From Pyrocephalus nanus (lineage: Eukaryota; Chordata; Aves; Passeriformes; Tyrannidae): DNA of 64,000 nucleotides. Shown piece by piece: positions 11,201 to 21,026 of the stretch; position 1 is the stretch's first letter; each line of letters starts with the position of its first letter. The notes under the pieces were generated by a model. It worked only from the letters and a program-made list of their open reading frames with translations. It did not search any database and had not been told where the DNA came from. The position numbers and the translations under genes are program-made. The stretch is taken from the NCBI GenBank assembly GCA_038380795.1, contig CM076267.1, positions 12,259,501 through 12,323,500 on the forward strand, given 5' to 3'.

Positions 11201-12300
11201 CTGTAAAGGAATAAAAGGATTAGAAATAAGAATATGACCATATCATCCACATCTCAGAGTTGTTGTGTACTGAGGGCCCCTTTCTCAAGATAAATTTCCA
11301 AGGGTTGCAGAACAACAGTCCAAGTTGTATAAATCCTAAGTTTCAGAAAGGGCTCCTATTTTTCAGTATTCAAATTTTAAGACGTAGCCTGCCTTCTTTG
11401 AAAATGAGATGTCTGTGAGTTATCTCGAATAAAGCATCCAAAATACACATCCTTTACTGTTAATCTTGACTAACATCTTATGGTGATGAGCAAAGAATGT
11501 GGACACAGGTGTATGAAACTGCAGGCTGAACAGCATGAAGTGTCTGAAAACTCTATCAGGCCACTGTAAATATCCATTACATTTGTTGAATAAATGAGTG
11601 ACACCAACATCTGACATCAGAAGGACCCCAAATCCCTAAATAATAGCCCTCCTATGTACTGCCCGCAAAGGTCCAGCACAGTTTTGCTGAAGAGACAAGT
11701 AACATTTGCAATCATACCTAATATATTTCAGATTGGTTATATTGTTTATAGATTGCTTATGTCAAAACTGGTGAATTCTCCCGTGTGCTTTAGGATTTAT
11801 GCATTCTGGTTCTTTGAAAGGTTTGTTCTTATTTGTTGCTACCTGCAAAAATATATATCTTGGCCCCAATTCACAGTGGAACAATGTTAGGTCATTATTC
11901 CTTGAATTGTTAGGCTGTAAAGAAGCAATTTCTCACTAACCTGTGACACAGGAAATTGTGATTCTGATATCAGGTCATTGCCGGAGTTCCTTTTACAACA
12001 ATCTGTTTTTCTGTCAGCAAATGACATTTATGTATTATTTCTAGAAAGTGTAGGCTTCAGTATTTTTGTATGTATACATTCAATATTTCTCTTCTGCCTC
12101 TTATTCTGCATAGCCCAGGGTTTTAATATATGATTCAACCGATAAATAAATATATTTTGATTGATAGTGCAAATACCTGGCAGCTGAAACTAGTGCTACC
12201 TCAAAGTGCTTCTCAGAATAGTTGAGTTTCCTGCTTTTGTTTTCACTGAGATTTCTTTCATAAAGCATTGCAATGAATGATTAATGCTTGGATACCCCTT
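11201..12300. other. non-coding stretch, one doubtful minus-strand exon
   Basis: AT-rich. Minus-strand 11914-11843 is a 72-base open segment between a good acceptor and a CAG/GTAGCA donor. Its peptide has no recognisable character, so I do not call it. Confidence 0.4.
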
Positions 12301-12308
12301 TTCTCTAG

Positions 12309-12435
12309 ATTCGCTGCTGAACTTAATGTGTTACTCAGTGCTCTGCATGAAGGGAACACAAACCAAAGAGCCACGCTGGCAAGATTCTACATCCTATTTA
12401 ATGGGGTTTGGTGTTGGGAACCGCCACAATCACTG
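12309..12435 (+). other. candidate internal exon, plus strand (unverified)
   Basis: Acceptor CCCCTTTTCTCTAG ends at 12308, and donor CACTG/GTGAGC starts at 12436. The 127 bases are open in two frames. In the frame starting TTC at 12310 the exon ends on a codon boundary, which suits the next candidate at 19687. The peptide (start FAAELNVLLSALHEG) matches nothing I know. Two open frames in one short exon weaken the coding case; a non-coding RNA exon is equally possible. Confidence 0.2.
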
Positions 12436-12540
12436 GTGAGCTTCAGAACTTCCTCTTCTGAGAAGAGAATAAATATGTTTCACCAATATAATGCAGCCTA
12501 ATGCAGTTGTTTTATTCTACTCATTTGAAATTGCGTAACA

Positions 12541-12638
12541 TGTAAAACATTTGACAGACGACAGCGTGCATATGTTTTACCAATAAATACGCATATTGAC
12601 TACATAAGAAGTGGTTTACTAGCAGAATATGTTTTACA
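12541..12638. repeat. 10-bp inverted repeat pair around AT-rich segment
   Basis: TGTAAAACAT (12541-12550) and its exact reverse complement ATGTTTTACA (12629-12638) bound about 78 bp. A third partial copy, ATGTTTTAC, lies at 12572-12580. There are no target-site duplications or wider homology, so it may be chance in AT-rich DNA. Confidence 0.4.
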
Positions 12639-12742
12639 TATACTTAGGGAACTGATGCTATAAAGTTACACATCCACAGAGACAAAAGTTATTTCCATTG
12701 AAATGCACACAGCATCAAACCTTTGCACATAACTAGAGCACT

Positions 12743-12759
12743 TCTCTCTCTCTCTCTCT
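12743..12759 (+). repeat. (TC)n microsatellite
   Basis: About eight TC units. Confidence 0.9.
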
Positions 12760-15700
12760 GTTATTGGTTTTTAGGATAATATGCACAGGTAGTTCTATAA
12801 TACTGATATAATTTCTTTTTTCTAGAATGATCCCAAACATTTCTAAAACAGAGCCTAAATCCTGCTGGCTTTACACACAGGAGGTGATCTGTGCATGCCT
12901 CATTGGCTAAGCAGATGGATAGAGTCCTCAGGGGTAGGTAATATATGTACTAGGTCATATACCCATACACAAGATAAACATGCAACTTCTATATATTAGA
13001 ATCACATTGTAATATTAAGTGGCTTTGTCTTAACTGCAGTAGCTATTTAATAATCCAGGACAATTTAGGTTTGTTAATAACTTTACAGAACAACGGCATC
13101 AACAGAAGGTGATTAGCAAGGACCATATAAACTTTCACCAAAAGTCTGAAATTAATTTCTACCACCTCCTAACCATTCACCTATTTCAATCCATTGTTTC
13201 TGATACATGAATTCAAATAAAGTTTTCCAAAACAGAATGATGATTACAACATTTATACTATTAAACAAACCAAGACCAAAGAAATTCCATCCTTAACAAC
13301 TTCCAAAATTTGGAATGAACAAACCCTAGAAAATATACTGCAGTAGCAGTCTTGCACGCAAGGAGAGTAGAGGTTATGCTACTAATGTGTAGTTTATTAA
13401 TCCTTGATTTCCTCAGAATCAGCAATCAAATAATTATTTAGCATCAAACATGGAGGAAAAGAAACCCTATTATATTATGTTGATATAAAAATGAGAAGTA
13501 AATCTGGTTCTTTGGTAATATGACCTCTTAATAGAACAATTAATCTTCTACTATCACTGCAGAATTCTCAATTCCAGCTGTCAGAACTGATATGATACAA
13601 CCTAAACACTAAATGTAACATGTTAAGAATGACAGAAAATGTGAGCACCAGGCTGAGAATCTAATCTACTGCTCTTGGTTTCTTATGTATCAATGCAGAG
13701 AGGCAGAGCTGTGCACAAGCCATGTTAGAGCATGTAAGTCAGCCTGTTGTTGTGAATCCCTTTTTGGAGAGTTGTGCTTTCCCCCAGCCACCCAGGCCCC
13801 AAAGGGAGCCGAGCTTACACCAGCCAGGTGTTTATGGTATGAACACCTCCGTACTGACCATGCAGATTGTAATCAATGCAAAGAACAACATTCCTCTCTT
13901 CAAAGATCATCAGGAGATGCTAACAACCACTGCATATAGCCCAGTAGTCCTGACTTATGAATACGTTCCAAATATCAGAAAGAATACTGTTTAAAGTCCT
14001 TCTGTTGTTTGTTTGCAGCACCCCTAAGCAGCAGTAGTGTCTCCCAGAACTGGGCTGGTAACTCATGGGATCCTGGTGCAGCTCAACAGTTGGCTGAATC
14101 CTGAGACTTCTCTCAGCACTGCTCCCACAACTTGCCTGAAAACCACAGTGTTCTGAAATGAACATACTTAACCCAGCAAACATTTTCTTGCACCACTAAA
14201 TAACATTTTCCCCTTCTGACCACACGAGAATAAATCATGGTAAAAGTAATCAGGTACACCCGGAAAGATTGTCCTTGCCCAGCCTTTTCCTAGGCTTTCA
14301 CAGAGTGTCACAGTTGCCATCTGAAGTGTGTGACACCTTTGAAGACCATGACAGAAGAGAGTGAGTCTACAAAGTATTACAGCACAGCACGTTTCACCAG
14401 CCTGGGTTTGGTCCCTCACCCCCCAAAGGGTGTTATGCACTGACCACTTCTGTTTCTTTCCAAATGCTCTCTGGCCAGTGCCCATTTTCTCCAGCTTTTC
14501 TTAAGAGTTAACTGCTCAGGACAAAGTTATTTAATTAGGTTCTGGATGAGTCCAGAGAAAAACACAAAGCAAACCCAGTAAAAAGCTAGAGTTAATGTAA
14601 CCCAAGACAGCTCATACCCTGTAGTCAAAAGGTAGAAAGCTCAAACTATATTGTAGGAGAATAACTCAATCAAGTAGTGACGCAGGCAGAACCACGAGAA
14701 AACCCACAACAAACAAAACTTGCAGTTCAGAAGACCACAGTGAGCCCTGTGTCTTGCAAGGGTACAGTCCCTGAGGAAATGGGCCATCCAAGACACAAAA
14801 CTTTCCTGGGAGCGAAGAGCTCCAGCCACAAGTGTGATTCAAGGATTGCACAATTTGCAACTGAGCTGCTGAGCTGTGGTCTCCTTCCCACCACCACCTT
14901 TGAAAAGAGTTCCTGCAAGCTGCAAAACACTCGGCTGGAGATAGCTGAGCAGAAGGTACAGCAGAGGCTCAGAGCATTGATGTTTGATTTTCTCCGGTGA
15001 TTGTCGCTGGAATCACTGAATAGTAAGAGAGGGGCTCACAGACTTCTACTGCAGGTGCCAACAATACAGTCACAGAAATCAAAGTCAAAGCAGCTTTGAA
15101 CAACTCTAATTAACACTGTTAACAGTTCAGCAAGGGAAACTCAGCCTCATGAAGTACAGCCAGCAGAGTGGAACGGTTTAGTGACATTCAGGAGGCCTGC
15201 ATGATGTTGTGTGGACTTTTACTGCAGAACATCTGGAAGAGGGGCTGGGAAGGAGTTATATATTTTTTAAAAAATCAATTTCCCTGGATTTGAATCAGCA
15301 ATCACATTTCTTTGACTGTTGCAGTCTCCTGAAAGGATACACCAATTTTTGTTCCTACAAAAAAGGTTTGTGAGATCTTTTAGAAACAAAGCGGTCAGAG
15401 GCCCCTCCTTGCACTTCATCTGAAGGATGTCCAAGCAAACACTGCCTTCTCACATCATGCAGGGGCATCTTCTCAATACTGAACCAGCAGGCAGATTGCC
15501 ACCAGCTGAGTCACCAAGATTGCTTCCTGCAGCTCCTCTGTGGTCCTTGAGGTATCCAACTCCAGAGCAGCACTGACCTTGTCTCACTTCAGAGGGTTTT
15601 TGAGAGTCCAGCACAAAGACATTTCCATGTGGGCTATTCTCTGAGGGGCTCCTTCATTCATTCTAAGCTTCATGGTTCCACTGCAATGGGTAAAGGGTTA

Positions 15701-16229
15701 TGAAGCACAGTCGGTATCTCCCTGGTATGGAAATCACATGTATAAAGATGATTTTACAGCACCCAGCACAGACACAGTTAAGCAGCAGCTCAGTTGTGGT
15801 GCAGGGCATAGGAGGAATACAAAACCCACAAGAGGCAGATCTGATGGAGCGAGCCATGGGGATGCTCTCAGACAAGCAGCAGGAAAATCCTCTGAAGCTT
15901 TCCATCCTGTGTTCTCTGTATATACTACATCTGCTCCAGAACGATGAAAGACTATTTTAGGCACATTTTATGGAGTTTTTAAAAATGTTATTGGGACTAT
16001 ATTTTGTATCCCTTTGCCAGTAAAGCCAGATGACTGCACCATGGGCTAGATCTCCAGATGCTTTAAATCACGGGTCTTGCTCTAATTTGCTCCAGCAAAG
16101 GATCTGGCCTCATGAGTCTAACTACACGAGGTAGATGGAGCTATAAAGAATGTGCCAAATGAGCTAAAATAGCTTTTCTAAAAATAAATACCACAACAGG
16201 ACTTCCAGTGCTACACATAGGCATTAGTT
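12760..16229. other. non-coding stretch
   Basis: No supported gene. The only item of note is the minus-strand exon candidate at 14898-14944, listed separately. Open frames near 13.7, 14.2, 14.7 and 15.7 kb have no splice context or family resemblance. Confidence 0.45.
14898..14944 (-). other. candidate small exon, minus strand (unverified)
   Basis: Minus-strand acceptor TGTACCTTCTGCTCAG ends at 14945. The 47-base open segment ends in TCAAAG/GTGGTG, a moderate donor. It takes two bases to finish a codon and ends in phase 0, so it can join the 17230-17266 candidate to the 11200 terminal candidate without a stop. The peptide includes FCSLQELFSK. Phase agreement across three short segments picked by eye is weak support. 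Confidence 0.15.
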
Positions 16230-16608
16230 CTGTCAAAATAGGGTTGCCAATCCCAGGCATTCAAAAATCATGAGTTGGACATAAGATTAGCTTTAAACAA
16301 ACCCTCAAGATTAAAAAGAAAAAAAGCAAACAGTAATATCTATGTATCTTTTTCTGGTTTGAATTCTTGGGGTTTTTGAATCTTCAGGACAAACATTGGT
16401 CATCTTTTAAAGCTTGCTTTGTTTTTTTTTCCTTCTTTACTCTTTCCCCCCTTGGAAGCAGCAGGGTTAGAAACTTGCTGCTAAGAAAAGAATGTTAAAA
16501 AAAGAGAGAGAGAAAGATTCTCATGTAATTGCCTGATTCCAGAAACTAAGCTTTTAAGAAGAATATCATGAGACTCATGATAAAATCATGAGAGCTGGCA
16601 ACACTATT
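16230..16608. mobile_element. old non-autonomous DNA-transposon-like element
   Basis: The left end reads AGGGTTGCCAA and the right end TGGCAACACT, an imperfect terminal inverted repeat (AGxGTTGCCA read inward from both ends). The motif AAATCATGAG occurs near both ends with AT-rich filler between. I associate this layout, with ATCATGAGAG next to the TGGCAACACT terminus, with an ancient interspersed repeat of reptiles and birds, but cannot name the family. No transposase frame is present. I cannot see a clear target-site duplication. An acceptor-like signal near 16495 is internal repeat sequence. Confidence 0.6.
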
Positions 16609-17229
16609 AGTGAGCTGGAAATGATATAAAGCTCCCACTTCTGCAGTCTATGAAGTATTGGACTTCTAGTCACAGGCTTTTTATGTACAGAAAACCTGTC
16701 ACTGCCATATAACTGGGCTTTTCATTGCCACAGGTCGTCAGATTTCCATTAGATCAATTCATATAGTTTCTAGGGACCTTCTGTTTACGTGTAGTCAAAA
16801 AATATTTGGCAACAAAAGAGTTGCAGCAAATTGCAGATGGACACAAATGGGAATGAGCTTGAAGCAGGCTGGGAGCCTGAAGGAATGGCTACATCTGGGG
16901 GAAATGAAGTATTTCCACACGGCTGTATTTGCTGGACTCGTACAGCTCTCTGAAGAGCCAAACCTTCCCCCAGGGATGGATCAGCAAATCCACCTTTTAC
17001 ATTGACAAACTAGTAGGATCCCAAGGCAGGAAAAGAACAAATAAACCCAGAGAATTTCTTTGGCAACTTGACATCTACAAAATGCATGGAAAAGATTACC
17101 ATGTAAAAGGTAAGAAAGCTCCTTGCAGCACGGGGCACCAGGATTGTCCTAATTATTGTGTCCAATCAGCATTAATCCACCACAACAGGAGTAATTCAAA
17201 TTAGATGTGTGAAGAAGTGAGATTACCAC

Positions 17230-17266
17230 CTTCCAGGATACGACCAGTTCCAGACATCATTCCTCC
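17230..17266 (-). other. candidate micro-exon, minus strand (unverified)
   Basis: Strong minus-strand acceptor (AACTTCTTTTTTCAG ending at 17267), 37 bases, then GGAAG/GTGGTA as donor. One frame reads GGMMSGTGRILE plus one base and fits the phase of the 14944 candidate. A second frame is also open. No homology is recognised. Confidence 0.15.
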
Positions 17267-17479
17267 CTGAAAAAAGAAGTTGAGTGCCCTTTTTGTGTCA
17301 CAGTACAACAGGTCAGTCCAGCTGTAACAGGCTCCAGTTAACTCTGCGAGATGCCAGGGTCCTTACCTAGGTCACAGGAAAGTGGGAAATTGCTCCATGC
17401 CTTTGAAAACCTATTAGGAAGCATTGATCCTCTCAAATGAAAGTTTGAAAGACTTGCACTAGAGTTAGGAAAACAGATA

Positions 17480-17510
17480 CAGAGAGGTGTGAGTACATCA
17501 CACCTCTCTG
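17480..17510. repeat. perfect 13-bp inverted repeat with 5-base loop
   Basis: CAGAGAGGTGTGA (17480-17492) is the exact reverse complement of TCACACCTCTCTG (17498-17510), separated by GTACA. The match stops at both edges. It could be a cruciform or RNA hairpin, or a two-site element: the half contains GGTGTGA, a T-box-like core. It is too short alone for a standard microRNA precursor. Confidence 0.9.
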
Positions 17511-18769
17511 GGATGTTAAAAGGCCCCCACTGCTGAGGCAACAGCACATGACAAAGCTAGCACATCCAGAAGAGTAATTTGCTATTTGCCTTTGTATGTA
17601 AAGCTCACACATGTTTCTTTAGAAGTGAAATTTCAGGTGCCAGTGGCTGCTTTGTGGCTAATGAAGATCAAATCGCCATCACTGTTTAAGCCGGGCATGA
17701 GAAGTCTGTGCTGTGGTTTTAGATGGAGGGACCTTAACACTTAAACAGCTCATTCATTTCCTCAGCACAGACTGCAGAGCCAGGACAGCACTGTAGCAGA
17801 CTTAGTTACTGTTAAGAGGGAAGTCACCAGGACCAACTCTGATCAATATTGCACCAAAGTAAAGCAAGAAAAAAATTCATTAAACTCAGTGAATGACACT
17901 AGAACAAGCCCATCCCCTATATAACTTCTTAAAGTATAAATAAAGAAAATGCAGAGGAGAAAACCTGGACCCAGCTGTTGTGTCCTGTGACTCAAGGTCA
18001 TCTTTCCAGGGGTCTGTAAAAATTCATGGGTTTGAGTGAAAAAAGAAAAATGTGGTAGTTATAGCATAGCTTGCTTTGACTTGTGAAGCTAGAACTGGAA
18101 CCTGGAGAATCTCATGCAAGCACAGGAGCATCAGGACTGCAGAATTCATTGCCTGGACTGTTTGAAGTCATAGACTTGCTCTAGTGAAGGAAGCTCTTCA
18201 CTTGCAAGGGAAAAGGGCTCAGAAAAGCTCTGGAATATGAAACCAGGAAGGCTCTTACAAAATAGGTTCAATTTCTTTAGCATTCAGAGAGAAAAAATAC
18301 TTTTTTGTGTCATAATGCTGGAGTTTTTGAGGTGTCCCGTGTCCAGAAATCCCAAAGAGCCAAAACACATATATACTAGGTCTGTGTGACAATGGTTTGG
18401 CCAACACACTCCTTCCTGAGGAGCCCTGGAGCAGGTCCTGAGGAGCTGCAAAGTGCACACATCTGTTGTATGCACATCATCTCTCAGGAACCATGTGTCC
18501 TGCTGTAGGGGTACTGAAATGTCAGACTGATGTCAGGTAGGAACTAAAAATAAATAAACTAACTTGTTGAATTCTAAACAAATTGGTGAAGACTAAATCA
18601 CCATATTTATTCTTCTTTCAATGTTTTCTCTGTATATGAAACATTTCAACTGCAAAACTGGCAAGTAGACGATGCTCAGTTAACGGACCAGAATAAGGAT
18701 TTCAACTATGACAATCTGCCATCTAGTGGAAAAGTTAAAATCGCACCTTAACCCGGCACTGAGAAGATT

Positions 18770-18842
18770 AAAAAAAAAAAAAAAAACAAAACAAAAAAAA
18801 AAAAAAACAAAACCCAAACAACAAAAAACAAACAACCCCCCC

Positions 18843-18873
<31 letters not shown>

Positions 18874-18880
18874 AAAAAAC
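18770..18880 (+). repeat. A17 run followed by A/C-rich tract
   Basis: An A17 run (18770-18786), a second long A run, then CAAAA and CCCAAAC blocks up to about 18880. Same texture as 4021-4128 and 4358-4441. Confidence 0.9.
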
Positions 18881-19680
18881 TTTTCAAACCTAGCAAGAGT
18901 GGACGGCCTATTTTAGGAAAGTGGGAGATGCACAGGCAAGGCTCTCCATGAATAAATAACCCTTGGTTGGCATTGTAACCTCCCAAGGGCAGTGGATCTG
19001 GCCGTAGATGTATAACATAACATGTATTTATACTTTATATGATGCTCATAACATTACTTATGAGTGTGTCTGCTCTTGTGTATTTACAATACAACTAGCC
19101 AGAACTATGTTAGAAGTCACCATGTAGTATCCTGTTCGTTTGATAACTGAGTGCAGCCTAAGTTAATTTCTAGTCACCCAACCACAAAATTTAACAGAAA
19201 AAGGGAGACTGCACATGTTTTCAGACGAATCCTAAAATGTATATGCAGAACTAAATTTCCTCACAGGATTTTGTATCATTCTGCTGCCAGCAGCTAAGTG
19301 ATGCTGACCAGTGCTTACAGAGACCTGGGCATGTGTTGCTAACTTCTTTCCCAATAGTGAAGTATCCCCCCCACTTCCACACACTCCCTACTGTATTTTG
19401 GCATGCAGAAATGGCAGGACCCTGGTGTACAACATGTTGGTCATTAGCATCCTGTGGAACATACCAACATTTTGAAGCACAGGAGATCTGATTCCCAGGA
19501 CACCCCTGAAGAGAGCAACTTTTTTGTATGGGAGACACCACTGTAGCTGTGGAAGATACTACTTTTAGAAGGAGTTGCTTAGGAGGGACAATCCATAAGG
19601 GTCAGCACTTCCAAAGAAGTGTCCAAGCTTTTTCTTTATGGTCAACATATTTGTAGAAGTTTAATGGTAACCCTGTTTTT
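18881..19680. other. non-coding stretch
   Basis: No supported gene. A minus-strand open frame at 19251-19541 lacks good splice boundaries and family resemblance. Confidence 0.45.
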
Positions 19681-19686
19681 TTGCAG

Positions 19687-19825
19687 GGGATCATCATGTG
19701 CATTTCTGGCATATTTGGAATTGCCTTTCAGCTGCTGATGGCTGGCCTTTTGCTTTGCCTGACTCCGGAAAAAAAAAGAGGTACCACCAAATCACTTCTC
19801 AGCTCTGTTACACATCACCAACCAG
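19687..19825 (+). other. candidate exon encoding one membrane-helix-like segment (unverified)
   Basis: A very good acceptor (CCCTGTTTTTTTGCAG, ending 19686) and a good donor (CCAG/GTAATT, from 19826) bound 139 bases open in the phase-0 frame. The peptide has about 22 hydrophobic residues (MCISGIFGIAFQLLMAGLLL core), then basic PEKKR and a polar Ser/Thr tail. This is the order of a transmembrane helix with a positive cytoplasmic edge. It joins the 12309-12435 candidate in phase 0 and the 49624-49696 candidate in phase 1 without a stop. I cannot place it in a known family. Alternatively it is a non-coding exon or chance. Confidence 0.25.
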
Positions 19826-20189
19826 GTAATTCCCTCCACTGTGGCCAGGGTATTCAGAAGGGAGCCCAGTGTCTGACTTTAGGTCTAGTCAGTCTGGTTG
19901 GTTTGTTTGCTATTATTGGTTTTATACAGATATGCAATTCCATGCCATGGGGAAATTGTTTCTTTAATGACTGGCTCTTGTTTGTTTGTTTTCTACAGGA
20001 CACAAAATACTTTTCTTAGAATGAAGTTTCAGTCATTAGTTTACATGAAAACGTAATTGTTCTAGGTCCAACTCTGCCACCTCGTGGTAAATATTAAAAG
20101 GTACTGTTTAACCTTTCATAATTCTGGTGATAACTATTGTATACTGGATATAAAATATATTTGGTAAAGACCCATAAGCTTGTACCAGC

Positions 20190-20498
20190 CTTCCGGTAAC
20201 TGAACGAGGCCTATGAGAAAGATGGAGGGCAACTTTTTACAAGGTCATGGAGTGACAGAACAAGGGGGAATGGTATTAAACTGAAACAGGAAATTTATAG
20301 ATTAAATATAAGGAAGGAATTATTTGTGCTGAGGGTGGTGAGACACTGGAACAGGTTGCCCAGAGAAGCTGTGGATGCCCATCCCTGGAAGTGTTCAAGG
20401 CCAGGTTGGATGGGGCCCTGAGCAACTGATCTAGTGGAAGGTGTCTCTGTTCATGGCATGGGGGCTGGAACTTCCATCCCAAACAATTCTATGATTCT
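20190..20498 (+). mobile_element. CR1 LINE, 3' fragment
   Basis: Recognisable avian CR1 3' end: ATGAGAAAGATGGAGGG, then ACAAGGTCATG and AGTGACAGAACAAGGG, then GAACAGGTTGCCCAGAGAAG, then AAGGCCAGGTTGGATGGGG, ending in ATTCTATGATTCT (20486-20498). It is 5'-truncated, as CR1 copies usually are. Compared with the usual 3' end, the AGATGATCTTTAAGG part just before the terminus is missing, so the copy has an internal deletion. Plus orientation. Only the last part of ORF2 and the 3' UTR remain. Confidence 0.95.
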
Positions 20499-20930
20499 GC
20501 CATTGCAAAGTATATATAGTAAATATTGTTTTCTGCATCACTAGGAATGCCTCCATGCTTCAGTGAGATAGGTTAAAAAGTAAATTACCTCTGAAGCTGT
20601 TTGCTTTACATTTTGCCTTGGATAATGAAAGGCTGACATTTGTTTCACATTTGTGAGGAGCTGGCTTGTAGTCAGGTTCACTTCCCAGTTCTCATGCAAA
20701 AGTTCCCTGCTGCAGTGTTTGGATTATAAACAGGGGAGCATTTAAACTCAGGCAATTACTTTTCCTCCTCACTGAGGTCTAGGCAGGAGCCAAGTTTTGA
20801 ACAAAGCAATTCAGTAAATTATATGCAAAAATTATTATAAAACAAAGAACCATTTAAACCTTTTGGAAAACAGATATTTGCATAGTGCCAAGAGTCAACT
20901 CAAAGTAGTATCCTCTCTGAAACCAGTTAC

Positions 20931-21026
20931 CTAGCATGTCTCCCACACTGGGAACAGACACTTCAGAGGAAGGAGTAAGAAACCCTGCTTTCAAAGACTG
21001 ACTCATCTTGGTCTTTTCCTCCTTCC
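20931..21026 (-). other. candidate exon, minus strand (unverified)
   Basis: 96 open bases between an acceptor (CTGGCTGTACAG, ending 21027) and a donor (GCTAG/GTAACT). The peptide is polar and serine-rich (contains KEEKTKMSQSLKAG and SSEVSVPSVGDML). It begins after one base of a codon and ends with one base, which does not fit the frame proposed for the 17266 candidate. It therefore does not extend that chain. Confidence 0.12.

Larger units (their letters stand above)
16609..18769. other. non-coding stretch
   Basis: AT-rich with no supported gene. It includes the exon candidate at 17230-17266 and a perfect hairpin at 17480-17510, both listed separately. Confidence 0.45.

Noticed and set aside
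11843..11914. 72-base minus-strand open segment with splice-like edges
   Set aside because: No coding character. It would join the 11200 exon in phase, but so do many random segments.
16440..16500. Very strong minus-strand acceptor followed by an open Lys-rich frame
   Set aside because: It lies inside the transposon-like element, and the frame is a composition artefact.
17338..17547. Minus-strand open frame with a CTAG/GTAAGG donor
   Set aside because: The acceptor is weak, the intron to the next candidate would be only about 100 bases, and one frame ends in a stop at the junction.
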